Source: Spirodela intermedia (lineage: Eukaryota > Streptophyta > Magnoliopsida > Alismatales > Araceae). From it: a DNA stretch of 64,000 nt. The position numbers and the translations under genes are program-made. Where the stretch lies: contig LR746270.1 of the NCBI GenBank assembly GCA_902729315.2, positions 1,228,501 to 1,292,500 of the forward strand. The letters are read 5' to 3'. A model generated the notes under the pieces. It was not told the origin of the DNA. It worked only from the letters and a program-made list of their open reading frames with translations, and searched no databases. Within the stretch, counting starts at the first letter, position 1, and every line of letters starts with the position of its first letter. This document shows, piece after piece, positions 1 to 12,042 of this stretch.

Positions 1-3000
1 GGCTACAGCACGCCAGAAAAAAAGAAGAAAAGCTGGAGCCAATAAACTACTGAGCAGCTCTCTGAGTTCTGTCCTATACACGTTGTCATCGTCATCAGGT
101 GGGTTGAACCCATTGACCCTTCTGACAGGTATGGATGGTTGACTTCTTGAAGGAACTGAAGAGCCTCCTCTTCCCAATTCTCAACTGTCTCACGAGTCTC
201 ATCCTCGTTCCACTCGTGGACCTCTGGTTCATGGCGATTACTTGACGTTCCCTGGGACCAAATTTGGTCAATGCTCTCCTCCCAATGTCCACCAGATTCT
301 TCTCCTAAACCAGAATTCCATTGACTAAATCCGGCTTCACCCAACTGCGGCCGGCCACGTCTCTCATCCTCTGGTTCTTCCTGCCGATTCTCTCCTAAAC
401 TTCCATGGGGGCTGGTGCCCCCCAACTCGCCCATTGGAGTCTCAGACAACTGACGGTCATCATTGCCTTCATTACCAGGTTGAGACTGTTCACAGCTAAC
501 AGTTCTGGGTTGCACAGCAAGGTGCGGCTGAGGCTGATCACTTCTGGTACCATCAATGCTATGCCCAGATGAAGCATCAAAATGATTGCTGGCTTGCCTT
601 CGAACACTGTTTTCTAGCCTGAAGCGAAACCCAATATAAACAACAAAGATAATCAACATGGATTACCTCGTTTCAAAAGATCCCAGTAGAAAATCAATAC
701 GATCAAGTCCATAGTTCTGGTACATTCAGCATGAAAGAAACATAAGTAAAAAAAAACACATTTTCAGATCAAACTAGAAATAAATAAAACCACTCCCCCA
801 ATTGTGTTACTTGTTGCCTTTTCCACAGGCCTAGAAATAAGTTGGCTCTTTCGCACAGTTTGCCCAGAGGCTCCTTGATTCAAGAGTGTCTATTGTTGTC
901 AGCGAGAAAATCGATTCTACTTACAGGAAAGAGTATTTCATTTGAAAATATCCCTTTCAAAGCTGTATAGATCACCGATATTTTCACTTAACTTACAGGG
1001 GATCTCGATCCTCATTTCTAGGGCGTTCATCAACGCAGAATGCAAGAAATTTCCCGTAGTCTACCTTGATCTCTTTAAATACACTCCGGTAAACAACATA
1101 AGTTCATGATTATCAGGGGTGGTCCAAGGTATCATAGACCCTGTTTGATGTAAGATAGTTCCCGGTAGAAAACAAACCTAAGTATTTTAACCAATATTTA
1201 CCAGCGGACAAATCAACTAATGATAAAGCAAGTTCACATTTCACAAAAAAATCTAATTATAACCAGGGTTCATAAAAAAAATAAAAATCCGTACGGTAAA
1301 TATATTTTTTTCTACGTCATTGTTTAATATTTTAATTCGTTTTAAGATCATCACTTACAAGTAGGTAACAGAGGTGATTTTTTGCCACATTGGGGTTGAT
1401 GATAACTGTGGTCAATATGCGGGACTCTAGTTTAAACCATAAACCCATATTGTCTATACACAAGTTCAACAAAAATTGCAAAAGACGAGTTTTTTTCTCG
1501 TTAACTTATCAAAAAATAAGTCAGAATTAATGGCAACCCTCGTGGGATCTATATCAGTGTCTTCTGATATCAACCAAGGGACAGTGAGTTGTTGGTCGGT
1601 AAGAGAAGTCAATAATCTCTTAGGTGCGTCTGACTGTACTTTTCTTTCAAAAAAGCCATGATGTTGAAAATATTCCACAGAGATCTCCATGGGAAGAACA
1701 TGGCATTAGGATAGCATACCTCAGACAAGAGACCGGATGCCGTTGCCTTAGCTGACCTATTTCTCTTGCTGCCATGGAAGGTGACCTCTCCTCTTCCGTG
1801 GAAACCCCGTTACGCAAGAATCTCCCCCTAAGAAGAGACTGCAAAAGCATTCTTACTTAAATGGCGACACGATTCATGAGCTCATGCATTATGTACGCAT
1901 GACACATAACACAGAAGAAAAACGAGTAGCTTCTTTTGTTAGCCGATACTGACATATGACGCGACTGACCTAAATGTGTAACGTGATTTTATTGACTTCT
2001 AGGAAGCAACTAACATAGAACATATACATATTAAAAATTTGGAAGGATCAATCTGTTGCACAGATCGTTAATTTTGACTTGAGATAAGTAGAAAGAGATA
2101 TTTTGAAGATCAGATGAGGCAGTATTTTATCCTTAATGAGCTAAACAATATAAAGTTTTTTTTCATATCTGCTCAAATTGAGTAGTAGCCAGAGATGATC
2201 ACATATTCCTTAACCTTTTTGCCTAGACTATTAGAGAACTTTGAGAGCACGTCAAATCACCTTACGAAGCCAGAAGCAGTTACCATCCCATAGCCCATTG
2301 CCTATGGTCGACAGAAAATTCTGACCACCTCCTTTCTTGTCGTTACAGAAAATTGGAACGTTGTATTGATTGGATGATGATGACAGAATATTCTGGGATA
2401 AAGGTTAAGATGATAATCTGTTCATGGAATTGGCACCTACACTATGATAATGGCTCTTGGCTTTGATCCAGGGACAGTTTACATATCTTGGGAAGGTGAT
2501 ACTGATCAACAAGTAAATCATCATAACTACCGATGGAGCTTGCCAGAACCACTAAATCAAATATATACTTGTAAGGAGAATAATCAATAGCTATTACTTA
2601 CACAAAATGCCATCAAAGGTAGCTTAAAATGTGTTGGCAGTTCGCTGGAACCAAGAAGAGGAAGCGGGTCAGTGTGCCATATTTCAGGACGGAATATACC
2701 ATTCAATCCCACCTTGCAGAATTAACTGAAAAGAACATTATTCTACTCTGTAACATTTCCTTTGAAACAAGAGCACACAGCCATGACCCAGTATAATCCG
2801 TATGCCTATCCAATCATTCAGTCTAACAAGGAATATAATCCTGGATGAAACAGACGTAAATAAGAATATCATCAGAAGAGAAGGCAGAAAAGTGACTACG
2901 TGCAGAATAGGGGCCATAAGGTACTTAACAGAGCAGAAGTTATATATGGATAGGAACATTATTTTTGCTGCTTGAAGGAGGAATCACTGGTCCGCAGGTA

Positions 3001-3670
3001 ACATGAAATATCAGTGACCACAAAGGCATTTAAAAATTTAAACACAGTAGTTTATATCTGCTAATCACCATATATTCATGATCTCGTTTCAAGTCATACT
3101 CCCTCAGATCGACCATGACACTTTGACAATAAGCAGGATTCAAGTGTGGGTCAGCTTGAGAAAAAAAAAAAATGTGCTAACCTGAATGCGATTCCGGTGG
3201 GGAAAATCTGAAACTGGCCTTTGCTGAGACAAGTTCTGAAGTTCCCGCAGACTCCGCCGCTGCCTTCCCGCAGACTCGTCTTCAAGCTCCCTCCACCTCT
3301 GAAGTACTGACGACGCGCGGGTAACAACTAGTCGTTCCACCGTTCCCGAAGGTGTGGTCCTCCGGGAGACCCTGAGGAATGAGGACTCCAGCATCGAAAC
3401 TGTGTGGAGGCCGGCGAGTGCAATGAGCTCTGACTCTCTGTTACGCTGCTTAATGATGGTGATCATCTCCTCAACCTGGCGGGCAACCCACCGGCTAATA
3501 AGTCTAGTGTGGTGACGCCGTGTCACCTCTGGTTCCGTCTGTTCGTCCCCATCCAAGTAGACCCGCCGCCGCCGTCGGATTAGTTTGTCGAGGCCCTCGG
3601 AGGCGACAACGTCGCCGTGGTCATCTGGTTCGCGGCCTGAGGAGCAGGACGCGAGGGCGGCGGCATTCAT
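1..3670 (-). CDS. RING/U-box E3 ubiquitin ligase gene (At5g04460-like), 5' half only; apparent frameshift
   Basis: The gene runs off the left edge, so the C-terminal RING domain is not visible. Coding exons seen are 3182-3670 (163 codons, phase 0), 1720-1838 and about 48-618, joined by GT-AG introns in a consistent frame. Exon 1 carries a region similar to plant RING proteins of the At5g04460 type: an Arg-rich stretch, a HTVSMLESSFLR segment and a WRELEDE motif. Exon 2 has the family block SLLRGRFLRNG. Exon 3 is a variable acidic, Trp-rich region that should run into PPDDDDNVYRTELRELLS. That last block is in a different frame from the start of exon 3, so a one-base deletion (or error) lies near 140-165. 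The ATG at 3670 is the first in the frame of exon 1. The family is recalled from memory and the frame break is seen directly. It may be a working gene with a base-call error or a recent pseudogene. Confidence 0.72.
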
Positions 3671-4235
3671 GCACCCATCAAGGTGGTCCCTAAGCAGCTA
3701 CTCCAGCCCTCGGCAGAAATCGACCTCTGGCACACCTGCACCGGCCACCCCCTGCTTCTGCCGGAAGTCCGTCACCTCCCTCCACGATATCGGGAGAGTC
3801 CCTCGTCCGCAACCGCCCTACGTACGACGGCGGTGCCAGCACCACATCCAAAGTCCTAGCGATACAATTAGCGCTTCAGAACCGGAGCGGGAGAGCAGGC
3901 GTGGCCGCCTCCGGGGAGCAGCCGCCGTCTGCAGCTTGGACTGCAATGAACGATACTGTGGATCATGCACACATTCACGGCAAAAGAAGAGACAGAGACA
4001 GAGACAGAGACAGAGACGACCGGGAGAAGGGAGATCTCCATTGATATTCCCCCTCGTCACCAGCTCAGGAGGCAACAATCTCTATCGCAATCCCGATATC
4101 CACCGCCGACTGGCGAACGGAAACTCCATCCCCTATCTCCCGCACCTGCCGGTTTACCGACGGGATATAATCACGGGAATGCCACTCCGCCGACCACGGG
4201 AAAGTCGAAATTGATTAAAACGAGAAAAAAAGGCG
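3671..4235. promoter_or_regulatory. Presumed 5' region of the RING E3 gene
   Basis: About 560 bases lie between the E3 start codon and the first tandem reductase unit. The stretch is GC-rich, as is the first exon of the gene, and holds a short (AGAGAC)n run near 3990-4015. I see no protein I recognise on either strand and no clear TATA box. It most likely holds the promoter and 5' leader of the minus-strand E3 gene. Confidence 0.35.
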
Positions 4236-4492
4236 TCGAATTGGTCGTGGCTCGGCAACAAAGTCAACGGTAAGATTGACCCGCAAACCGGTCCAAGGAG
4301 GAATTGCCGCATAGGGAAAAACTTAGAAAGAGACACGTGTCTAGATGCGCACGTGCGGCCGACAAATGCGTGAGACGGCTACGGCAAGCGTCCCGCCGCC
4401 ATCGCTCTCCTCGCAGAACAGGCCAAACGCTCCCACCGCCACTACCGAAAACGTCGCTCTTCCGCATCTCTTCGATACTCTCTGGAAACCCA

Positions 4493-4529
<37 letters not shown>

Positions 4530-4928
4530 TTCAAGAGCACGAAGGTTCTCTCTCTCTGTCTCTCGCCATATCGTAATGAATCTCTGTGGAGTTCACCGAC
4601 AGAGGCAGAGGAAGGTCGCCGGAAGCTCTACACGACAACGACGGCCAGACGGGGAAGGAGGATTGGGGTTTCTGAAGGAAGAGGGCGAACTCTCAAGGGA
4701 GCGTTTTCTCCTTGTCGCTAGAGGAGCAATCAACTTGTGCTTGTCGTCTATCTCCGATGACTCCCCAAGGTTGTAGGAGAACTCACAGTCCACCGCCACA
4801 GAAGAAGACCTTGGCCTGATGTGGTAAGCCAAACTGTTCGATTCCAGCTTCGAGGAAATCGGTAGAACTCCATAAACAGCCCCGCACGGTGATTTACTCG
4901 CGACATTGATGAAATTCGGCTGAATCAT
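4236..4928. repeat. 3' flank of tandem unit A (repeated again at 7236 and 15986/24226)
   Basis: This stretch is similar over several hundred bases to 7236-7915 and, in two pieces, to 15986-16285 and 24226-24505. All begin near a common TTGGTC(A/G)TGGCTCGGCAACAAAG block and end at the stop codon of a reductase copy. It contains a (GA)n tract at 4495-4526 and the shared GTCGCTAGAGG block near 4710-4725. Reading frames here are not conserved between copies, so I take it as duplicated 3' non-coding sequence, not a gene. Confidence 0.65.
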
Positions 4929-5441
4929 TTATTGGAGCCAATGATTGGATCTTATTGAAGGAGGAGGGCTCGGAGAGCTGCTTAAAGGGCCGACGAGGGC
5001 CGCGGTGAACTCCCAGAGCTTCCTGCCGAGTTCCTGGTCTTTGGCCTTCGACGACGGCTTGGAGATGTGGCAGTCGCCGAAGTATTTCCCGCTCACGCCG
5101 CAGACTTGGGGGTGCAGAGCCGCGTAGCACGTCGTGGCCGCTCCGATGACGAGAGAACGTCAAGACAAACCTTCCTTATCTACGAAGACAGACACGGAGA
5201 GCTCGAGGCCGCACACTTGCTGAACATTTTTCATCACAAGTCGCCCCAGCGTAAGCAATATGGCTGCACCAGGGCGGCAGAAGAAAGAAGGGAGCTTTCA
5301 GTAAGTTACTGCTTGGAGGCTGAAAAAAAGGTTTATAGATGGTTGTTGTTGACGGGCCCTATCGTCCGGAGGAAAGCTGGTATAATCCGTCCGGGCGTGA
5401 CCTTTGTGAAGTTCAGGCCTACCCCTGCCTTTGAATCCGAC

Positions 5442-5486
<45 letters not shown>

Positions 5487-6896
5487 GGCCGCACTGGACC
5501 TTTTTCTATCTTTCCGGGTTTCATTGCGAGGCCGAGGTCAAGGCTGTGCAGCCCATTGACACTTCGACGAATGTATTTTTCTTCACATAGTTGAGTTAGG
5601 ACGTATGAACGGAATGTAGGAAAGGATGAAAAAGAGCTCGGTCTCTCACCATATGTGGTACTGTGGGATCTGAATAGACTCGTCATCACGACTCCTGGAT
5701 GAACTGAATTCGCTGTAATGTTGATCCCCTCGTCCTGTCAAAAACAAAAGTCAACCACCCTCGTAGTCATTAGATGGGTAAACCGATAGGTATCAGCCTT
5801 CAATGATTTTCAAAGATAAAAAATTCAGTGCTTTCAACAGGTTCTTGATTTAAATATGGACAACACGAAAGCACAGTGAAGAGCAAGGGAAACGTGATTT
5901 TTCAAAGGGATAATTTCGTCTACAAGGAATGATAATATTCGTTGTATCAAGTTCTTCTGTGTTGCTTGAAAGGCATCGAGAAAATAAACCCATTGAGCCA
6001 AATTGTGTTCTCAAACCTCGCCAAAGAATACTTTGAACAGTGTGGTACCTTTAAACGTCTAGAGAGCTCGTTGGCATGTAGAATGTTAGCGAACTTTGAC
6101 TGCCCATATGCTAGGACGGTATTGTATCTGTGAGCATTCCAATCTTTGTGAGAAGGTTAGAGGCATAACCGTGCATCTAAACAGCAAGGGGAAGCTGAAA
6201 ATGATATTTTTTCATGTGCATGAAATTATTTAGTTGTGCTAATGGCACAGTTAAATTTTTCTGGGCTTGTTTCTCAGTTTTTTGTCCCTAAAGAAGGAAA
6301 GATTTTGTCTGGATTAACCCAACTCCTTTCAGAGCTGAATCTAAGCAGTACAGAGTCCGTCTGAAATTCCAGAGCCTACCGTAGTATACAGTATCTCCCT
6401 TTTGCCTGTTCCTTGGGTTATTGATACGAAATCACGGCACCTTGATGATAAGGAAAGATGATATTACTTACTTGGACTTCATATTGATCTTATCGAATCG
6501 AATGCCCTTTAGATATGAAATCGCTTGCGCCATAGATGAGAGATTGTCAATCCTTCCTTCGATGTTACTGCTTTCGGCTGCATTCTTCATGTTCTCCAGT
6601 AGAAGATCTGTCAACAGGAAGTGACCTAGAAGACAAGGAAGGCCATATGGCATGTCTGTGTGTTCTCCAAGTATTTGATGAGTTAGGGAAAAAGAAATAC
6701 ATCATAATCCAGAAAAAACTTTTCTGTGAATGAAAAGGGTATGACGATAATCTTCAGGTTTGTGATTCTCCTCACATTAGAATGTTCAGTGGGAGATTTA
6801 AACTTTTCCGGTGCCGTCGATTCCTTCTGTTACCTCTTCCGCCGTGGAAGAGGAGGAGAACCCCGAGGGTCCCTTCCTGCCGAGCCACCGCCACAT
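4929..6896 (-). pseudogene. TIC32-like short-chain dehydrogenase/reductase, pseudogene copy A
   Basis: By comparison with the intact copy at 24506-27134, exons 4 to 8 are recognisable: [15 protein letters not shown] (about 6471-6624), the AYGQSK active-site block (about 6040-6120), [14 protein letters not shown] (about 5653-5737), VMKNVQQ (about 5210-5256) and the last exon (4929-5131). Exon 3, with the NNAG motif, is deleted. A second deletion fuses the start of exon 1 (ATG at 6896) to the last bases of exon 2 near 6805, out of frame and straight into TAA. The AG acceptor of exon 8 is also deleted near 5132-5140. The normal stop is lost, so the reading frame would extend to 4929. With the cofactor-binding TGxxxGIG and NNAG motifs gone, it cannot encode a working reductase. 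Confidence 0.85.
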
Positions 6897-7235
6897 TACT
6901 CTACCTCCCTCTCTTCACCGCGAAGACCAGCGGAAGTCCCCTCTCCTTCCTCTTCACCAACAGCCTTCTCTGCAACTACCACGGGAGCGACAATGGAGGA
7001 AGCAATAGCTCCGAATCCTCTCCCGCAATATCTTCCCTTGTCTCCGCGTCGAAACCTTCCTCAGAACAGAGGCGACGTACAGCCGACTGACCGATTTGGA
7101 TAGCTGCGGATTGCCGCCGGGTATCATTCTCTCCGCCGAGTTTTTTATGGCGACGACGAGGCATGCAAAATATAATAATATATCATAAAACATTTATAAA
7201 ATATAATATAGCATTAATCTTCAGGTTCCATTTTG
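6897..7235. repeat. 5' flank of tandem unit A
   Basis: Similar to 15561-15985 and to 27135-27530, the sequences upstream of the other two reductase copies. It would have held the leader and promoter of copy A. The similarity ends near 7150, after which there is an AT-rich stretch (7167-7225) not seen in the other copies. No separate gene is visible. Confidence 0.6.
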
Positions 7236-7915
7236 CGTCGAGTTGGTCATGGCTCGGCAACAAAGTGAACGGTACGATTAACCGCGTGAGGCGGTCCACT
7301 GAGGAACGGCCGCTCGCGAAAGCGTGTAGCGATGTCCAGATGCGCCCGTGCCGGCGACAAACGCGCGAGACACCACGGTCGGGGTCCCGCTAATCTTTCG
7401 CACCTCTTCGAGGCTCTCTGGAAGCCCAAGGGGGGGTGGGGGGGTGTGGGGGGGTGGAAGAGAGAGAGAGAGGCTTCAAGAACACGCAGGTTCTCCCTCT
7501 CTCTCTCTCTCTCGCTGCCCTTACTGTGAAGAATCTCTGTGTTGTTCACCGACAGCGGCAGAAGAAGCTCGCCGGAAGCCACAACAAAGACGACCAGACG
7601 GGGAAGAAGGAGGATTGGGGTTTCCGAAGGAAGCGGACTCTGGAGGGAGCGCCGTCCCCTTGTCGCTAGAGGGGCAATCACCTTGTGGTTGTCGTCTATC
7701 TCCGATGACCCCTAGGTTGTACGAGAACTCACAGTCCACCGCCATCGAAGAAGTCCTTGCACTGACCACCGGTCGATTCCGGCTTCGATCAAATCGAAGA
7801 ACGCCATCAACGGCCTTGCACGGTGATTTACTCTCCACATTGATGAAATTCGGTCGAATCATCTATTGGAGCCAATTATTGGATCTTATGAAGGAGGAGG
7901 GTCCGGAGAGCCGCT
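7236..7915. repeat. 3' flank of tandem unit B
   Basis: Second copy of the flank seen at 4236-4928, with the same landmarks in the same order, including the GTCGCTAGAGG block near 7660. It contains a G-rich run (7430-7460) and a short (CT)n tract near 7497-7514. Frames differ from copy A, so coding function is unlikely. Confidence 0.62.
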
Positions 7916-10336
7916 TCAAGCGCTGACGAGGGCCGCGGTGAACTCCCATAGCTTCTTGCCGAGTTCCTGGTCTTCGGCCTTCGACGATGGCTTGGAGATG
8001 TTGCAGTTGCTGAAGTAGCTCCCGCTCGCGCCGCGGAATTGCGAGTGCAGAGCCACGTAGCACTTCGTGGCCGCTCTCTGCAGAGGAGATGGTGAGAGGA
8101 CGTCAAGACGAAACCTTGCTGAACATCTAGGAAGACACGCACGGAGAGTTCGAGGTCGCACTTACTCGCTGAACATTTATCATTATCAGTCGCCCCGTCG
8201 TAGAACATAGGGTTGCACCAGGTCAACAGAAGAAAGAAGGGAGATTTCAATAAGTTGCGACGTGGATACTGAAAAGAAGGTATATAATTGTTGATACTAT
8301 GATATCTGAATAAATTAGTTATCACCCCTGCTGGATGAATTGAATTAGCTATAATATTGATCCCCTCATCCTGTCAAAAACAAAAGTAAACCACCATCAT
8401 CGTCATTAGATGGGTAAATGTTGAGGCCCTTACAGCAAGAACTGGGCTAAGGAGAGTCCGGCCCTGCAGAAACTCCCCCAGTCCAGTGCTACGGTCGGGC
8501 AGGCAGAGTGGAGCGTATGGCGACAGGACGTGAGAACCCGACATCATCGGGGGCATTGATGTAGTGGATCCTGCAGGGCAGAAGACGAGGGCGGCGGAAG
8601 GATCGGGTGGTGAACCTGCTCAAATGGCAGGATCCGACATTGACGGATCCTGTCTGGTGGCGAGTCCCATCGAGGGAGGGCGTCAAGGCTCCAACGACGG
8701 CTATAAGTTAGAGGTAGCGGCCTCAGGAAAAGAGGGAATAGTTGGAAGGAACTCCCTTGAGAGCTGGAGACTCGCCACCTCGTATCGGCGACCTCAAGAC
8801 CGTGGGTCTTGGTTTTGTATCGTCCTCATTCTGATCTAGTTCACCTTCGTCCTCCTGCTCCTCCTTCCTTCCCAATCTTTTACTCCCTTACGCCCTCTTT
8901 CCGGTCCGCACGATCTCCCTTCGTGGAGGTTTGGTTTTCTTTCCTGGAGTCAACGAGAAGAGTCATAGCCTACGTCAACGGGAACCCATTAGTAAACCAA
9001 TAGGTATCAGCTGTCAATGATTTTTAAAGATCAAACTCCAAGTGCTTTCAACAGGTTCTTGATTTAAACAACGGATGGACACCATGAAAGCACAGTGAAG
9101 GAAAGGGGAAAAGTGATTTCTGAAAGGAGATAATTTCGTCTACAAGGAATGCTAATATTTGTTTTAAATTTTAAGTATTGTGTTACATCAAAATATTAAT
9201 CAGTGGAAAATTCGTGAAACCTGCGGTGAAAATTCACATTTGAGCGTACATTATCGAAAAATCGTTGTCTACATCCATTGTATCAAATTCTTCAGGATTT
9301 CCACGAAGCTGTGGCTTGAAAGACTAGGCAGATGAGCAGAAAGGAACAAAGAAAATAAAGCCACTGCGCCAAAATAATTATGACAAAATTGTGTTCTCAA
9401 ACCTCGCTAAACAATACTTTGCAAAGTGTGGTACCTTGAAACGTCTACTGAACTCCTTGGCATGTAGAATGTTAGCAAGCGTTGACTGCCCATAGCTAGG
9501 ACGATATTGTATCTGTGAGCATTCCAATCTTTATGAGAAGGTTAGAGGCATAACCGTGCATATAAATAGCAAGGGGAAGCTGAAAATGATCTTTTTCAAG
9601 TGCATGAAATTATTTAATTGTGTTAATGGCATAGTCAAATTTTCTGGGCTTGTTTCTCAATTTATTGTCCAGAAAGAAAGAAAGATTTTGTCTGGATTAA
9701 CCCAACTCCTTTCAGAGCTGAATCTAACAATTACCCGAGTCCGTCTGAAGCTTCAGTCTTTTTGGCTGCTCCTTGGGTTATTGATAAAAAATCACGGCAT
9801 CTTGATCATAACGAAAGATGATATTACTTACTTGAACTTCATATTGATCTTATGGAATTGAATGCCCTCTCTCCATATACTACCGCGTGCGTGTTAGATG
9901 AGAGATTGACAATCCTTCCTTCGATGTTACTGTTTTTGACTGCATTCTTCATGTTCTCCAGTAGAAGATCTGTCCAGGAAGTGACCTGGAGGACAAAGAA
10001 GGCCATATGACATGCCTGAGTGTTCTGCGAGCATTTGATAAATTAAGGAAAAAAATACATCATAGATCTAGAAAGAATTTCTGATCATACCTACATGGTT
10101 TGTCGCCAATTGGATCTATATTCTATTCTGGAAAGAGAAAAGGGACAAGCCCAAATTCCAGCATTATTTCTGCTGAATGAAAAGGGTAATAAGATCATCG
10201 GAATATGAGATTAGAAAGCATGGAGTTGAAACGGATTCATAACGGATTGAACCGAATTGCTTATAATCTTCAGGTTTATGATTCTCCTCACATTAGAATA
10301 TTAAGTGGGAGATTCAAACTTTTGAACTTTGTGGCA
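7916..10336 (-). pseudogene. TIC32-like reductase, pseudogene copy B (exons 2 end to 8)
   Basis: The last exon (7916-8077, 54 codons with stop) has the same length and frame as in the intact copy C. The other exons are damaged. The exon 7 acceptor reads AA instead of AG near 8215, the exon 6 donor GGTGAG is changed to TTATAT near 8290, and exon 3 (about 10110-10185) has a deletion that shifts the frame before the FATNHVG block. Exon 4 is interrupted by small indels. Only the last bases of exon 2 survive, up to about 10336, where unrelated repeat sequence begins. The start of exon 1 lies 5.2 kb away at 15511-15560. A solo-LTR-like insertion sits in the intron between exons 5 and 6. All this marks a dead gene. 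Confidence 0.85.
8419..8991. mobile_element. Solo-LTR-like insertion with 5-bp target duplication
   Basis: Copies A and C of the unit run straight from ATTAGATGGGTAAA-type sequence into the GGTATCAG block. Copy B instead has 573 extra bases. The insert starts TGTTGAGGCC, like an LTR end, and is flanked by GTAAA on both sides (8414-8418 and 8992-8996), as expected for an LTR retrotransposon target duplication. The right end reads CCCATTA, not the canonical CA. No internal coding domain is present, so I read it as a solo LTR; the family is unknown. Confidence 0.65.
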
Positions 10337-10399
10337 CCCAAAATTAGATTATTTTGTATACCCTAAGAGTAAAATAAAAAAATACCAAATATTATGTAA

Positions 10400-10765
10400 T
10401 GCATCTCAAGAAATGGCACCAAAATGTGACATCAATTAATCGTTGTATAATAAATCACATAAAATTAAAATTTATAAATCTAAAAAATATCAATTTTAAG
10501 ATTTTTAAAAGTATTTCAAGACAGATATAGTACTTATAATTTGATGAAAAGCTCAAAAAATAATAAGAACTTTTCAAGTCATTAGGAGGATGTAAAATAA
10601 TATCAAGTAAAATTTCATAATTATTATCAAATAATATTTTTTATAGTTTTTAGAATAAACAATGAAGAGAAAATCTATTTACAAAATTTATGAAAAAGGA
10701 ACTTTTAGGTGCTGATGTCATGATGACATCAACACTTTCAACAAATGCAATTCGAGTGATAATAA
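10400..10765 (-). repeat. Left arm of large diverged inverted repeat
   Basis: Read on the minus strand, this stretch matches 13285-13600 on the plus strand over roughly 300 bases. Both start with a GATGTCAT...GACATC palindrome, followed by similar AT-rich sequence ending near a TTATAAATTTTA block. It probably is an LTR-like piece present in two orientations. Confidence 0.55.
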
Positions 10766-11794
10766 AGTTATGTTCAATGATTTTTACATAAATAATACAG
10801 ATGATTTAATTGATCAAATTAAGATATGTAAAAGCTAAATGACTCATAATTGATTAAAGAAGAGTTTTAAAATTTGAAATTGTATAAAATTCTTCTAATT
10901 TAAATTATAATAATTTTAAAATAAGAAAGACAGAGTTCTAATGTCGCAATAGTGATCACCAGAATTATGAATATTTAGGATGATTTTTGTGAGATGTCCA
11001 TAGCCCCATAAGGTCTCCTTGGATATAAACAATGTGGGTCTTGATCCTCTTGCCAAGTTCAAAAATTAATGAGGTGGGTCAATGGAGCATCTCTAATGAT
11101 TGTCACTTAACATACTAGAAGTTTGGCAGCATTTGAATTTCTAATAGTTATTACCTGATGAAGATGAGTTGAGTAGAGCTATAGTAATCTTAGGAGCTTC
11201 TTCTTTAAGTTTACATAATAAGAGAAGGCTTGTATCACATTGGATTTTCTCTAGAGAGGTGAAATTCATCTCCAAATAGATCGCCCTATTTTCGATGATG
11301 ACATATTTGTCGATCAATCTAAGATCATTTTTTCTATGAATTTATAATCTTTTTATCTAGAATTCTTTGTAAAGTAATAATCGATGCTCTACAAATCATG
11401 TTCACAACATTTTCATTAATGGTCAATTAATTCCAACAACTTGATCATTGTCTAATGTTCCACAAAACAAATGTGAGTTAAATTAGATAAAATCATGAAT
11501 TTTGACTTTGGTGGGATTGAAACCTTCATCGAACATCTAGTCACGTGAGAGATGGTTAGTGAATTATTTGCATACCTTTGACCTAGTGACATCATTGGCA
11601 TGTTTTCTTCTTATAATGAAAGGATATTTTGGGTATTAAAATACTTAAATCACCACCAACAAGTGCCAACATGGGTTTAATCCCACATAAAATAACTACA
11701 AGTTTCAAAGTAAGGAATAACTAAAGGTCAGCAACGAACACTCTTGACAATAACACACTGATAGGGTACATGAACAAAATGACAACCTTACAAT

Positions 11795-11935
11795 TATATT
11801 TAAACTTGATCTTGAAAGAAAAAATATTCATCAATTTATATTATGTATCTCCATACACAATATCAAGAAAAAATCTATGAGAATTGAAAGCTTCAAATTG
11901 AAGAAGGAACAAAGGTCATAGCACAAATTCTAGAG
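11795..11935 (+). repeat. Direct repeat, first copy
   Basis: About 130 bases here align by eye with 13622-13741 in the same orientation; shared words are GAAAGAAAA(A)AT, TTTAT..TATGTAT and GAAGAA(C/GG)AA..AAAGGTCA. The 1.6 kb between them differs. This is consistent with insertion or duplication inside an older element. Confidence 0.45.
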
Positions 11936-11987
11936 GATAACATGTTGATGAAGTATATGAATAAATGAGAAGCTTGATAAGTCTTCA

Positions 11988-12042
11988 TTATCATGAGTTA
12001 ATAAATAGTAAATAATATAGCTTTAGCCTTAACTCATGATAA
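11988..12042. repeat. Perfect 14-bp inverted repeat (hairpin)
   Basis: TTATCATGAGTTAA at 11988-12001 is followed after 27 bases by its exact reverse complement at 12029-12042. It lies at the edge of the GC-richer island in the repeat block. It could be part of an element end; no terminator function is implied. Confidence 0.75.

Noticed and set aside
3585-4214. 209-codon plus-strand open frame overlapping the E3 first exon
   Set aside because: It lies opposite the real exon and promoter, is rich in Arg/Pro/Ser from GC-rich DNA and (AGAGAC)n, and has no family resemblance.
4345-5594. Several open frames of 90-175 codons in the 3' flank and last exon of copy A
   Set aside because: They differ in frame from the same DNA in units B and C and include (GA)n-derived RERERE or SLSLSL runs.
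7247-7926. Overlapping open frames of up to 192 codons in the unit B flank
   Set aside because: Same reason: duplicated non-coding sequence with no conserved reading frame between units.
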